Positions 10,101 to 21,991 of a stretch of DNA of 64,000 nt are shown here, one piece after another (positions within the stretch are counted from its first letter, which is position 1; every line of letters begins with the position of its first letter). Under the pieces are notes generated by a model. That model ran no database searches and had not been told where the DNA came from. It worked only from the letters and a program-made list of their open reading frames with translations. Origin of the DNA: Klebsormidium nitens. Lineage: Eukaryota > Streptophyta > Klebsormidiophyceae > Klebsormidiales > Klebsormidiaceae. The translations under genes and the position numbers were made by a program. The DNA lies in contig DF236952.1 of assembly GCA_000708835.1 (NCBI GenBank), positions 297,448 to 361,447 on the forward strand. The letters run 5' to 3'.

Positions 10101-12091
10101 CACGGGGGGTGGAAACCGGTTAGCGCAAAACATTCATAAGAAGGCTCTTTTCACCGAGTGCAAGCATGTGGGGGCAATCGGTTAGCTAAGTGCTCACTTT
10201 GCCGGTTGCCAGTACTGGGAATTCGAAAGCGGTTTGGCAGTGCGCGTGCTTTGATGTTCGACAGCAGACTTGGGTGTACATTCATCGTGGAGCCCAGGAT
10301 AAGCATGAAGCACTTTGACCTGCCGGCCAGTCACTGATTCCATCCAACATCTCCAGAGACTTGAATCTGGTTCAATACGCCTAAGTTTACGGGACGACTT
10401 AGGCGTATTGAGGTGGAGAGATAGATTGAAAGAAGAGGGCCCCTTGACCTAGATAGACCGAGACACTTGCTTTGGGAGGGGCATCAAGAGCCGGAAACAG
10501 GAGTGCAATTCCGTGTTTTGGATCAAGATAGAGTTTGAAAAGGCCAACAGTTGATAGATGAGCATTTCTGAAAAAGGGCAATGAGAATCAGAATTGACGG
10601 AACTTTCAAAAAGACACTAAAACCCGAAGTTGCTTACATTGGTCATGGAAGATGGCGGCATTCCGCGCCCGCTGGACAAAGTGAGTCGGGGCTGCCCCGG
10701 GGATAGTGCGGGTCGTGAGCCCTGGAGCCGCATCTTGTTCCAAGTGCCAGTGGTCCTCATGGAACTCTGCCAGAAGCATTGGGGTGAGTTAGTCAAGAAG
10801 GCCCCAAAAGGCATTTCAGCGGCGATTCCCAACCAGCTTTGAGGGCTTTCGTGAGCTTTCATTCGTTTCCGTAACTCTCTTGTGGGCTTTCTATTTGTTT
10901 CCGTCAGACAGGATTACTGTGTTCGCCCCGAAAACTCCTGAGCTGAAGCACAGAACACTCTCTGAGAAGAGCGGCGGCCGAGAGACGTACACTACCCATC
11001 GCCTGTTTGGACCCAGTACGAAGGATCCAGAAAGGGATTCAGAGGTTCTCTCAAGAAAGAACGGTGTACTTGGCTGGTGACACAAAGTTTCGATTTGTGA
11101 AAGTGAAAGGAACTTGGGAGTACTCATTGGCAGCAGCTTGGGGCGAGATCCCTTGGCAGAACGGTATGGTGGCATCATTCAGTGCAAAGGGGACTGGACC
11201 GATGCTGACGTCAGGGGCAATCACCAATATACATCTGGCTGTCATATACGGTCGTCACGTTGGCCGTGCGCTGGAGGATGTAAGCATAACGGCCCATGGA
11301 GCTGGCATAGACCGACACAGAGGAGTTGGCCAGCTGGAGGGTCTCGTTAATGGCGCCGGTCCTCAGGTCAATGACCGTAACCTGTGACAAAGGCAATGTA
11401 GGGCAGGCTTAAGTTGGCTGCAAAGGTACTGACTAGCATTCCGAGCAGCAAGAATGGAAAAGCTCAGTTGCTGAAAGTGGTTGCGCGAGCCGCAGCACGA
11501 AGCCCCAGAGCAGTAACAATCCTTCAAAGGGATTCGGTTCAAGAAACTTTGCTTCCCATTGCCAGGACTTCAGTGAAGCTCTTCTTTTCGACTGTCCATT
11601 TTCCACAGAGTGCCTAGCTACAGTGCCTTTTACTGAACTTTCACATTACAAAAGCAATCACAACTCTGCTCATAAACGGACATATATTATCTACCTCATC
11701 ACCTTTCTCAACCCTCAATTGCAAGCAATGCCAGTGTGGCCTTCTCAGTCTCAGTCATTGCTGAAGAATCCTGAACGCCTTCCTTCACGGTCCATTGTTT
11801 GACCTTGCGTACCTTAGGAAGCACTTTCTGTGGGCTCATCACACTTTGTACAACTCCAAATTCGGCCCAAACAAATCAGGGAGTCTTGCCAGCGGACGTC
11901 CAAATACTCACCTGGCCGTTGGTTACCCCGTCCGTCACCAGCAGGTAGCCCTGGACGGTCGAACGAACTGGCACAAAGGAGGTGATGGTACCATTGGGAG
12001 CTGCCTGAAGAAGGCCGCGCCCCGCAGCGTGGGCGGTTTGCAGACCGCACAGCGCCGAGAGGAGAACGAGCGCAAGGAGCAGCTTGGCCAT
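7193..12091 (-). CDS. Secreted AztD-like beta-propeller, candidate zinc chaperone
   Basis: Eight exons chain in one frame: 12091-11912, 11381-11225, 10766-10638, 10093-9912, 9313-9181, 8791-8585, 8143-7956 and 7342-7193, giving 441 residues. Residues 1-22 form a signal peptide (MAKLLLALVLLSALCG, cleavage near AHA|A). The remainder reads like the bacterial periplasmic zinc metallochaperone AztD: a His-rich EFHEDHWH segment (113-120), PTHFV, AIFHD, PHHGAAVPL (181-189), CPGLHG (233-238) and FGCRDGILVV, in that order. These His/Asp clusters are the likely metal ligands. Known AztD proteins hand zinc to an ABC-transporter binding protein. No such partner is encoded here, so the role in a walled alga (apoplastic or ER-lumenal zinc handling) is inference. 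Several NxS/T sites fit the secretory pathway. Intron 4 has a GC donor. Exons 4 and 7 have duplicated 3' ends in the following introns. Exon structure is very secure; family assignment is from memory of motif order. Confidence 0.85.
7560..7987. repeat. Tandem duplication spanning the 3' end of exon 7 and its intron (AztD-like gene)
   Basis: The block from the AAGCTTTCTTATGCTG-like sequence through GATGCGCCGAGATGGGTCTTGCTA to CTTACCCTTCCGAGACCAGC occurs at about 7587-7815 and again at 7820-7987. The right-hand copy contains the real exon 7 end (7956 onwards) and its donor. The left-hand copy lies in the intron. The copies differ by an internal insertion or deletion of about 70 bases and scattered substitutions. 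Confidence 0.85.
8288..8380 (-). other. tRNA-like remnant, possibly a SINE head
   Basis: On the minus strand this intron segment has an A-box-like GATGGCTGGTGGTCTAACG, an anticodon-loop-like CTTGTAACCC and a weak B-box-like GAGATCGAACACC. The ends do not pair into an acceptor stem, so it is not a functional tRNA gene. A decayed tRNA-derived SINE is the best reading, with weak support. Confidence 0.25.
9660..9977. repeat. 175-bp direct duplication of the exon 4 3' end (AztD-like gene)
   Basis: Bases 9835-9977 (last part of exon 4, its GC donor and the first intron bases) are repeated at 9660-9802, about 80-85% identical by eye. In the copy, a minus-strand AG acceptor precedes 9811 and a GC donor follows 9740. 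That defines a 72-base, phase-0 segment whose translation parallels exon 4 (TAVAAG..SLPSGVL). Confidence 0.85.
10357..10410. repeat. Perfect 14-bp inverted repeat beside a dispersed 21-mer
   Basis: CAATACGCCTAAGT at 10373-10386 is exactly reverse-complemented at 10397-10410, with a 10-base loop. It overlaps the 21-mer at 10357-10377 that recurs once, with a single mismatch, at 53621-53641. It lies in intron 3 of the AztD-like gene. A small non-autonomous transposon remnant is possible. Confidence 0.6.
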
Positions 12092-14271
12092 GCTTGCAAC
12101 GGGCGGAGACTACAACGAGCAAATTAGGGGGCTGCTGAGCTTCCTGAAAGTGGAATGGGCATCTGTTTGAAATGCTCCTGTTCTCAAGTACTTCTGCCAA
12201 TTTCGAGGGGAAGGGTCACGGCTCACAACTGAGGAGCTGCAGGTCAGGTGCAGCACATTTACGGTATAGGTGTCGGCTGCAAGAGGCTTCTGGAAGTAAT
12301 CGTACCTTTGAGCCTCGAATCTGGTGAGTTGCCTAGTACCAGCTGTTCACATAGAAAAGCGTACCTACCTACCTACCATAACGGTATGTTGAGTGAGCAT
12401 CGACATGTACACCGGAAATATCTCTGCGCCAAATGATTACGCGTCAAGAGCCCTGAGCCAAGGTTGTTTTCAGGCACTGCACCCGAAACTAAAGACGTAC
12501 ATGGGTAGACGTTTTGTTGGCTTTTGTCAAATACCGGTACGTATACTGTCAGCAATTTCTTGTCCCACGGCAAGACGACTTATATAAGCAAGCTGAGACT
12601 TGATAGCAGGGTACCAGCTACCAGCTACAAAATACCTAGGCAGGAAGGTCACTTTCACTGGTGATTGCCCAGACGTCCTCCAAGCCGGAGCAGTGGCACT
12701 ACTAGAGGCGCCGTAGGTACATACCTCACGTATATTTGAGTAGGTATTATTAAGTATTACAAAATTCAGTACTCGACCTAGGTATCATAGTAGGTACGCC
12801 AGAGAAAAGCGCAGGGCATCTGGATTCCAGGAAAGCTCGGAGTTTCTTTCAAGCTAGTACCTGCCCAGTCCATGATAAGATGACCGTCTTGCAAACCACG
12901 TGCTTATATCCTCCGTCCTGGATTGGGCGGAGGACACTTCGTGTCGCCAACCGGCCTGCATGATGGGGGGCGGTGTCATATGCATTACACATACGGACCA
13001 TTCCGAGATAACGACATCTGATTGTGATGTCCACATCTAGTTTCAACACTCTTGTCCAATGAAACCAACATATCACAACTTTTCAGGGTTTGGTAAATTA
13101 CGGGCTCGTTCTCTTAAACCCCGCCCGGCGGCCCGGTCCGGGCCGTTCCGCGCGCCCGCCGCAGTGCAGCGCGGCAAGCGCTGACCTTTTGAATAACATC
13201 GCGACGATTTTGCAGTATGCCCGTATTACGTGCATTCCAACGTCCCGAGAAGGAATGAAAGGCAAACAAGTTGTACATAAGCACAAGTTCCAATTGCAGT
13301 AACCTCGTTGAGCACGTTTGCGAATCCCCGATTTCGAATTGTTTATAATGCCTCAAAAGGTGAAGCACTGCGCCAGGTTTGGAAGCAGACTACTCTTCAG
13401 GCAGAGTCCCCATTATTGAGTCAAGAATTGCGGAAACGTCTTGCTTCGAGAAGGAGCCGGTGTTTGAGAAATGGCATTGTGGTCGCTTCAGCGTGGATCA
13501 TCGTAGCTGGGAATTCTGCATCTTCTGGCAGGTACATGTTGTCAGCTCAGAGAGGCTAGCGTGATGTTTTTGGAGCGCTCCTGGACTGCTGAAGAGGGAG
13601 GTGTCACGAGAACCAGAGAAAGTCTCGGGAACATCAGTACCTCGTCATCCTACCTACTGTGCATAAAAGACATTCCATTTGAATGGATTGGTGTTTGCCC
13701 TTTCCTTTCAATGCCTAAGCTTTTCTCTTCTCACAATTGGTGAACGACCTGGCTTGAGCTGATTATGCATAGCATACTCATATGGATCACAACAATTTCT
13801 ATCCAATTCACGCAAACAATAGCTTGTTTACCGTTGGGAATGGATTCGTGACTCTCCCTTTTTAAGAGGGCTCAGTTCGCAGGATGCTATTGGTGAATAG
13901 GCTTGAACCAAGCAAGCTGCTTTAAGCGGCTACATTGCAAGCAGTTGGTTGCAGTAAGCACTAAAAGGAGGCGCGACTATAAGCTTTCAACTTCAAAAGG
14001 AGGGATCGGGATGGCCGATTGATGATTGATCTTGACTAAAGAACTTCCATTCTTGTTTTAATAGACTACACAACCTTCGTGCTGGAAGCAAAAGAGCTGT
14101 CGCTAACGCTTGTCTTCAATGATTGAAAGAGGTTGGGACACTCCTCCAGGTGGCCCCGACAATGCTCTCCCTCACTGCTGCTTACATGCTGCAGTTTCGT
14201 GAGCTCGATGGCTTCCAGTCCTGTCGATGGATTGCCTATGATATTGTGAGAGCAAGAGACCCCGAGGTGCT
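12092..14271. other. Divergent intergenic region
   Basis: This separates the minus-strand AztD-like gene from the plus-strand 12-cysteine gene, so it should carry both promoters. It contains a CTTATATAAG palindrome at 12579-12588, many TACCTA/TAGGTA motifs between 12360 and 12800, and a GC-rich palindrome GGCCCGGTCCGGGCC at 13130-13144. No coding exon is supported. Confidence 0.4.
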
Positions 14272-14281
14272 CTCACCAGGC

Positions 14282-14289
14282 TTTATAAG
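14282..14289 (+). promoter_or_regulatory. Probable TATA box of the first 12-cysteine gene
   Basis: TTTATAAG lies about 157 bases before the ATG at 14439. The paralogue has a TATATA element at nearly the same distance (about 149 bases). The shared placement supports both. Confidence 0.45.
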
Positions 14290-14438
14290 GGCGTCCAAGG
14301 CCGGCTGCTTTCCAAACGAAGAAGGTTCCATCTTCCAGCAGCTTCCTCTCGTCTACAAGATCTCCCTTACCGCCTCTTCAATCCAACACTGCATATCCCG
14401 CTGAAGCAAGCACGCCAGAGCCTCTGCCGAAAGCAACA

Positions 14439-16510
14439 ATGGCTTCCTCTCAGAAGGTAAGCTTGACGTGCGGGTCGATACTGATCTGTGATGAATTTGT
14501 GTGTCCACACCCTTTGTTTGCAAGTTTGAAGTCTGGCTAATCGTTCAAAGTTGTTAGCAGCTTCCCTGAAAGGGAAGGGCTGAAATGAAAGGGCTGTCTT
14601 GTCTCCTGGTTTTCTTCTCCTAGACTTTTCCGGAAAGTCTGAAATTCACGTTGCAGCCTTTGAAGGGTCGAGACGAAAAAGCATGCATTTGAGTGCACTT
14701 TGTGAAGAGTGGCGCAGTTGTCCTTCCATTCTGCATCGACAGTCTGAACACTGAGCCAGAACTTGGAGATGCATTCAAATAGATACTACTGTCTCCTTGG
14801 ATTGCCGATCTGTACTAGGGCTGTCTGCACTTACCCTCCGCTGGGGAGCTCGAGACTCTCATGATAGAGAAGAGCATCAAACAGACAGAGAAAGGGGTCA
14901 CCACTAGCGTAGAACGTGTGTTTCTTGCTTGGTCAAGGTCAGATCGAGATGAGCTGCCTCCGAATCAGGTATGATAAAGCTAACCGAAATCTATCTGTGC
15001 CTCAGATCGTTATGATTCTCCTCCTCTGCGGGCTGGCCGCAGTCGCCGTCGATGCTTGCCTGACCAGGTCGTGCGACACCTGCAATCCTTTTGGGTAAGA
15101 AAAACGCACAGAGAGCGAAACAAACTCAGTACAGCCGTTTGGTCACTGCTAAGGCTCACCTTGTCAAGCAGAGCTGGTCGATGTTTGTTAGAAGGTGAAA
15201 CAAAATGAAACATAAGGGCAGCAGTGCCATTACAATTTTAGCACTCGTCTTCTGCAATAACTGGACTCGGCTGCTGCGTTGGTTGAACGCGCAAAGCGTT
15301 CGGTACATTTAGTCGAGTAAGATCCTTTTCTTGACCCTGTAGCGAACCTCAATTTGCTGAGCATGACGTCGATTAAAGACTAGTGGAATTCGAGATGCGC
15401 TTTTGCAGAGAATGACGATTTGAGATTCAAAGACTGAGGTCCAAACCATCAGAAACGAAGGACACAAGTAATGCTTGTCCTCCTCGGTGTTTGCAGGCCT
15501 TACTGGAACGGCCAAGGCTGCGGCAAGGGGTCCAACATGGTGTTCAAGGATACCATGCCCCGGGACAGCAACTCCACGACCTGCTGTGACACATGCGCGT
15601 GAGTGGAGAACGCAATCTTTCTTCAAATCATTCGATTCTTTGCTATGCAAGCAGACTCTGAGGTACTTTCAGGAATGCGCTTCCAGAGTTCAGATTTGCG
15701 CTTTTCTATTGACGCGTTCAGAACGCATCCTTGTCGAGCGTCCCAGGTTCGCAAGGCTTTCCTGAGCGCTTCAAAGGTAGTCCCACAGGATTGAAATTTA
15801 TGATCTTCTCGAGCTTGGAACCTTAATACGCATTTTCGCGAAGCCCTGGCTGTAGCCTCCGGAGAACTTTCCCGCTTTTCCTTCTCGCATCCGTTCTGCG
15901 CTTTGAGGCCAGGGATCTCGAATAACCTTTAAGAAAGGCGACCGGCCGTTTTATTGTTTCTTCTTCTTCCGCGCTTCTGCAGGGACGACCCGTGCTGCCT
16001 CTTCTGGGTGTACAACCCTGTGACCAAGGATTGCTCGGGCTACACCAACTGTAACCGCCTGGACAACCAGCCCACGGTCCGCGAGTGGTTCGGCGACTGG
16101 AAGAACATCAGCGCTACCTGCAAGGGATACTCCCGAGTAAGCCATTTTCAGCGTCGTGTAGAAGTCCCATTCGATTTTACATTGACGTAAGCGAGTGCTC
16201 AGGCGCTCAGGCATGGGGTGTGATCATCTTGCAAATTGTGAAGCTTTAGAGTTCCTGAGGTCACGACGTCCGCAATTGACTTGAGTCATGTTTGCGGTAC
16301 TAACACCGTCGTCTGTTGACGTGGCTCCGCATCTGGAGGTGTCATAATAATCGTTTGCCGGCTACACGAAGGGACTGTACGTCAGACTGACGTCTTTCTC
16401 TTTCTTGGCAGTTCCCGGACGCTCAGATTGGCTTCCCTGGCTTCTTCAACGAAAGCCGTGGCAAAAACTACACGGTTGGCGAAAACCCCCAGGTCAACGG
16501 CACCAGATAG
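14439..16510 (+). CDS. Small secreted 12-cysteine protein, copy 1
   Basis: Five exons chain in frame: 14439-14456, 15006-15094, 15497-15598, 15983-16136 and 16412-16510, giving 153 residues. The first exon is only 18 bases (MASSQK). A signal peptide covers residues 1-23 (hydrophobic IVMILLLCGLAAVAV, cleavage near VDA|C). The mature part has 12 cysteines, including two adjacent pairs (TTCCDTC and DPCCLFW), then VYNPVTKDC, NC, DNQPTVREWFGDW and a C-terminal PDAQIGFPGF motif. The CCxxC...CxxFWxYxP...C spacing recalls PAN/Apple-type domains, so an extracellular binding role is possible; I cannot name a family. The paralogue at 18373-20763 has the same intron positions and phases, showing tandem gene duplication. 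Confidence 0.85.
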
Positions 16511-18223
16511 ACAGTACTCTTGAAGCGGCCAAGTCTAAATTAGGGACTAGCTTGATGTCAGGAGTTTCGTCGCTTTTAGAGTGATTGGCGTACGAAGTAA
16601 TCCACTTGCCAGGACAGACGGAGCTAGCAACCCACTCTTTGACCACTTTTTAGCCGATCACATACCATCTGACATCGTACAAGCTAGAGACCGGGCTTTG
16701 ACTTGACCTTTACTTTGTTTCCTGCGATTCAGTAGCTGATACGCCAGACCGATAGGATCACGAACTAAGACACTTTTTGAAGTACGATTTGCGTTTCCTG
16801 ACCTGGTCGCACACGATTTGTTCTCATACAACTCAAAGCTCCAATGGCTTGCGGGGAAGAGAAGATGGATTCCTCATAGACACTCCTTGAGGGATAGACT
16901 ATCCAGCTTCCGGTTAGCAAACTTCGGATTCTGACTTGTTTATCCATGATGATGTTGAAGGGGAAGCATGTATTCCCGAGATTGACTCTTTTGGCCGCAC
17001 AAGAATGAGACGGACCCGCGCCCAAGTGACGCGTCGCGGCCGCAGAGCTGAACGCCGCGCGGTACCGGGGCGCGCAAAGCGTGCTCGGTCCCGACCTGAC
17101 GGAACGGGTTGCAAAGAGACGCTCAAGAAGCCGGTGCGCGCGCGACGTAAGCGCGCGCAGCTTGAGTATTGATAGGCTTCCCTGACTAGCTGTACTGCTG
17201 CCGGTGCGAGAAGTCCTGAGAGGTCGGTGACATCCAATGTCGCCCTTGCATTTTTGGATCACGTCATCCTTCAGGCAAAAGACAAGCTGAGCAGACGAGC
17301 AGATCCATTGGCGAGAAGCACAGAGTAGTTACTCTCAAATCTTACTGCGCTCAGTCGTACGCCTCTTCTTAAGACTTCCTCCTCAAGTTTAAGGTCAAGC
17401 CGAAGCCAGGACTACAGTATCGAATGATCCGAGAAAGAGAGCATTTTTTCCTCATGATAGTATTGCATTATACGAGCCTCGGGGCATTTGAATATGAGTG
17501 GCATATAGGCGTAAGCTGGGCTTGAAGTATCTGGCATGGGTTAACTGTAAGCAGTTCAAATGCAAGGATAGGTATGACCTACGTAAGTGAAGACGTTCGA
17601 AGGTTGTGATAGATTCTTGCAGGCGACGATAGAAAAGAAAGGGACAGAATAACTTCCTTGCTTCCTCAACAACTGAATATGCAGTACTACTAATATCTTG
17701 CTCCCTAAGATCGATTTTCACTTCCGCGGAGTCCATTATATGAAGGCAAGTATTCTGACGGACCTCTTTTCGTCCCTCGAACTCCCTGCGCATGTACCTC
17801 GTCATGAACGCGTGTACTACTGAAGTATAGCTGAGATATAGCTGCGCTCCTCGCCAAAGAAGGATCTTTCTGCTATCCAACGCTACAGCAACTCAATAAG
17901 ATACATACGAGTCACTGAGTGTTGCTTCGTCAGCACCGGCTGATCGAATGAAAGACGCTTACTATCTGAAATACATAGCAATGCATGTCGTCATCAAAAG
18001 ATTGAAAGGCAAAAGGTGACTTCAAGTTGGAAGCCTATTGAGATTGGAAAGGTCACCTCAACCGCAAGCACGGATGGAATCCTACCTCCTGTACTGGGGC
18101 TTCCTGCTGACTAGACTCCTCGATCGTGGCAAGCAGCAAGGGTATTAAGACACATGAGTCCCTACAAGTAGGACGGCTCAATCTCCCTCCAGTGCGCCCT
18201 GCAATAGGCTCATCTTGAAGCTG
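16511..18223. other. Intergenic, with a GC-rich island
   Basis: No exon is supported. Bases 16995-17165 are strongly GC-rich (runs such as GTGCGCGCGCGACG and GCGCGCGCAG) and are open in several frames without protein signature. A 142-codon minus-strand frame at 17880-17452 has no domain or splice context. Confidence 0.4.
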
Positions 18224-18229
18224 TATATA
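18224..18229 (+). promoter_or_regulatory. Probable TATA box of the second 12-cysteine gene
   Basis: TATATA lies 144-149 bases before the ATG at 18373, matching the placement of the TTTATAAG element upstream of the paralogue. Confidence 0.45.
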
Positions 18230-18372
18230 GCCGTCTCAGCTTTGGCCAGTCTTTTCATTCTCGCTGAATCTTCCAGACTCCTTCTCAAGCGGTGCTGGAA
18301 GTCTCCGCCTGGAACGGCTCTGGCGGAAAGCAGCCTCTAGCTTGACACGCTACCCAAGGCGCCGGTGCGCCA

Positions 18373-20763
18373 ATGGCGGTTTCTGCGGGAAAGGTGAGCT
18401 TCTACGCCAGAGAAAATCCTGCTTTCTTGTGGGACCTAAGAGGTATCAGAAGGGGCCGGGAATTGAAGGTGATAAGATAGAAAGTCTTGCCAGCAGCATG
18501 CGCATGATTTCCATGTCTTCTTGCTTTTTCGTTCTTGATAGCAGCTCTTCAGAATGCTCTGTCCGCAAAACTCTTTTGTCTGTTCACAACATGCTCTGGC
18601 TATAACAGTAGTGTCCTTTTCCTAGGGTCGTCTTTCAGGTACCATATTCCAGAGCTGCTCGATAAAGTTCGGAGTACTTAGCAAGATTATTATTGATGGA
18701 TCATTTTGAAGGGAAGCAGTGGTTTCGAAGTTGACGTCATTTTAACGAGAGTATCGTGCCTCGTTGGTTTGTATATGTCCTCGGTCATGGCTGCAACTCT
18801 ACTGTGTTGAGCAATCAGCTGATTTCCTTCCAGTCTATGACTGAAATTGTCCTCTCAATCCCTCTGTCATTTGTTGTTTTGGTGCATGCAGTTGAGCAGA
18901 ATCTATTCTTCTGCTATTTGAAGCAAATATTTTGTCTCTGCCTTCGGTATACTGAGCTGTCAGCATCCACTTTTGGCAGCTCTTCGCGTTTCTGCTCCTG
19001 TTCATTACGGCTGCAGTGGCAGTTCAGGCCTGCACCGAAGAGTGTGCCGGCTGCAACGCCTATGGGTGAGTCGATAATCTTGCGCGTCTGACATGAGGAG
19101 GAATGATCATCGTACCTTTCTGCCTTAGCTCAGAGATGTAGGTCAGCACCTCCTTACTGTGGCCATGAAAGATGAGTTGCTGGCTGCTGTCGTCTTGTCC
19201 ACTCAAAGCCTTATATTCATTGCTGTCATAATATTCGTAATTATGCACTTCCCGCCTCTCAAGCTCATTCGTCGATGTCTGACAATCTCAACGGACGGAG
19301 GAAAGTTGAGTGTTGGCCGGAGCGACAATAAGACGCTCGTTTCTCTCTTCCTTGCACAGGGCTTACTGGAACGGTCAAGGCTGCGGGGAAGACTCGAACC
19401 AAGTCTTCTCCGTGACGTTGAAGAACGGGACCGACCACAAGGCCTGCTGCGGAGCTTGCGTGTGAGGCCCTCACTCAAGCATCCTCGTCTTTTTCTCATT
19501 GTGCGGTTTCAGCGGAATCCTTGTGGACAATTATTTCAGGGAGCCTTAGAACCTGATCATCCACATATTTGCGTTCTGCTTCCTTTCGAGAGGCTTAGTT
19601 TGAAGACTGAAGCCCGCGGAGTCAATCAAAGGTCCGCTCATTGCGACTTCGTTCCAAATTTTTCAGACCTTCAAAGAGCGAATGATGCTGAGGGTCGCAG
19701 CTTAGAAGCAACATAGTAACGAATCCTCTCGCGATTGCCAGGAACTCGTTAGAGACGTCTTTCGAGCACTTTCACTTTCGTTTGAAGTTTCGAGGAGCGA
19801 TTGTGTGCTAGTCAGCTCGATGCTGATAACTGTGGCATACCAGGTCCAAGGATGAATAAGACCCTGCAATATGAAAGACTTGGAGGCCTTTTTGGACCGA
19901 GTTGGCTCGCTTGAGACCTTTCCATCAAACTGAGGTATCAAACAACGTTGCCCTAACCTGGTTGTGACTCCAAGATGTCCGGCTTTGTACAGTAAGTCCG
20001 CGTGCTGCCTCTTCTGGGTGTACGACCCCAGTAAGAACACCTGCAAGGGCTACTCCAACTGTAACCGCATCGACGGCCAGCCCACGGTGCGTGAGTGGCT
20101 CGGCGACTGGAAGGTGCTCGACTTGACCTGCGAGGGCTACTCTGAGGTGAGTTTCTTGAGGGGTGATCTTCCTGGATTGAGCCATAGTCCTTCGGTTCCG
20201 TTCAGCGTTCGAGGGATTCCCATCTCATCGTGCGTCTCACACTCGCAGAATCAGTAGAGGAGACCTTGTTTGGGCACGTTGGTTCTATCTCTCTTCCCGC
20301 GGTCTTCGTAGCTGATGAGCACAGGCCAACAGGAATGAAATTTCTTACGCTACTTCATTTGCGAGATTAGGTTTTACTTGGCCGTTGCAAAACGAAAATA
20401 AGAAAGTTGGATCTCATACATTCCTTTTCTGTACAGCCTTCGACAAGCGAGAGTTACGCTTCTACTATGCTGAATGATGTCCTTCAACAGCGCAGCTTCG
20501 CCCGCTACTTCGCTCTGTTATTCAAAAAATGCCAACCCTGGTTTGGTTACACTTTCTTATGCCTTTCGATCTGCTTACTGCCATCATGTGTGCGAGAGTG
20601 TTCCGGGTTTGACGTTCAAAGTCCTTCCGGACTTGCTTGAGCTGACTGCCGACTTAAATCATCCCTTTCGCAGCAACCCGACGCACAGATTGATTTCCCC
20701 GCGTTTCGCATCAACAACAAGTCGTGGCCCGTAGGAAACAACCCTCAAGTTTACGGCGACTAG
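18373..20763 (+). CDS. Small secreted 12-cysteine protein, copy 2
   Basis: Exons 18373-18393, 18980-19065, 19360-19461, 19993-20146 and 20674-20763 give 150 residues. Exons 3 and 4 have exactly the same lengths (102 and 154) as in copy 1. A signal peptide spans residues 1-24 (LFAFLLLFITAAVAV, cleavage near VQA|C). Twelve cysteines are kept, with the shared motifs YWNGQGCG, CCLFWVYDP, YSNCNRIDGQPTVREW and PDAQIDFPAF. Differences cluster in the variable loop after GQGCG and at the C terminus, which suggests divergence after duplication while the disulfide scaffold was kept. Function unknown; presumably secreted to the wall or apoplast. Confidence 0.85.
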
Positions 20764-21991
20764 AACCGGCGCCTCGGACAGCCCGAGATACCGTGCACTT
20801 CCCGTAATTGTTCGGTGTGCTTTAATAGACCTTTCAATGTCGACCATCAAGGTTGCGCTTTGATCGACGTGTAACATTACATGCTCCATCCGCAAGTGAC
20901 AGCAAAAACTTCCTCACTTCGTGCTCGTGTAGAAAATGTTTTCCAATCAACAACCACTCTCTCTAGAGCATCGTTCGGTCTATCCCTGATAGAGGCGTGG
21001 CCTGTCTGGCAGGGACGTGTAAACAGAATTGTCTTGAAATAGCGACTGTGATACTTCATGACCAACTTGCACCTGCTTAGTGTTCTCGTACAAGACCTGG
21101 AGTCAAAACACATACAAATGCGATGCTTCCATGAACAAGTAAATTGAGGTTACCATTCTTCAAAGAAGCTGTGTGTAAGGGTTCCAAATCCCGTTGGAAT
21201 CAATATCTTTCAATTCAAGATGATGAAAAATCTTGAACATGATACTTCGGATGATAATTTGATGATGGCCTACGCAGCCTGCAACTCAGTAGCCGGACGT
21301 GCACGTCCTGCGCCCATCTGTGGAAGCGACATTCTAGCTCACTAGCTCCATGGAATTCCAAGGTGCTGTAAGCGTCAGATGCCGTGCTTCTGGCTTTTAT
21401 CAAGAGGCTTATACGGAAATCCTGAAGGCTATGGCGTCAACCATTGGACTTTCATACCTCAAATCTTTGAGTTCGTGAAGCATACAAAATCCATCGATCC
21501 AACGATCGTGAGAAAATCGAGGAGTTTGTGTGAGACCGCCGGAACGTCGCTTTGAAACGAATCGGTATGAATATCAAAACTCTGGACAAAGACAGTATGC
21601 TGCAAAATCGGTGCGCATGCAATCATCGCCCAACGGTACTTAGTATGCCACACATACCATGCATTCAAAAATATGCTGAAGCATTATCGTACATATGAAC
21701 ACCGTTGCAAGCGGGCTCACCGGATCGCCATGCAGACCAATTGCAGCACACATGCGGGATTTCGTTCTCTCTATTCACGTAAATTGTCAAATCGGATGAT
21801 CCTGTCCAAAAACTCGTTGCCGTGACCTCTGGCATGAACGTCTTGCATTCCGAGAAGAGCATGGCATTACGATTGCATGCAGACAGCGGCGCTGTTGGTG
21901 AACATCGGAAGCCCAGTTGACGCACTCCATCCGCTAGCCGTTACACAACGACACTCACCAGATATGCCCGGTAAAGCGCAGGCTGCCAACT
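20764..21991. other. Convergent intergenic region, no feature seen
   Basis: This lies between the 3' ends of two converging genes and presumably contains both 3' untranslated regions and poly(A) signals. No exon, repeat or RNA gene is supported. Confidence 0.4.

Noticed and set aside
12579-12588. CTTATATAAG as the TATA box of the AztD-like gene
   Set aside because: It is palindromic, so strand is ambiguous, and it lies about 490 bases from the start codon.
17452-17880. 142-codon minus-strand frame
   Set aside because: Composition looks random, with no domain, signal peptide or splice context.
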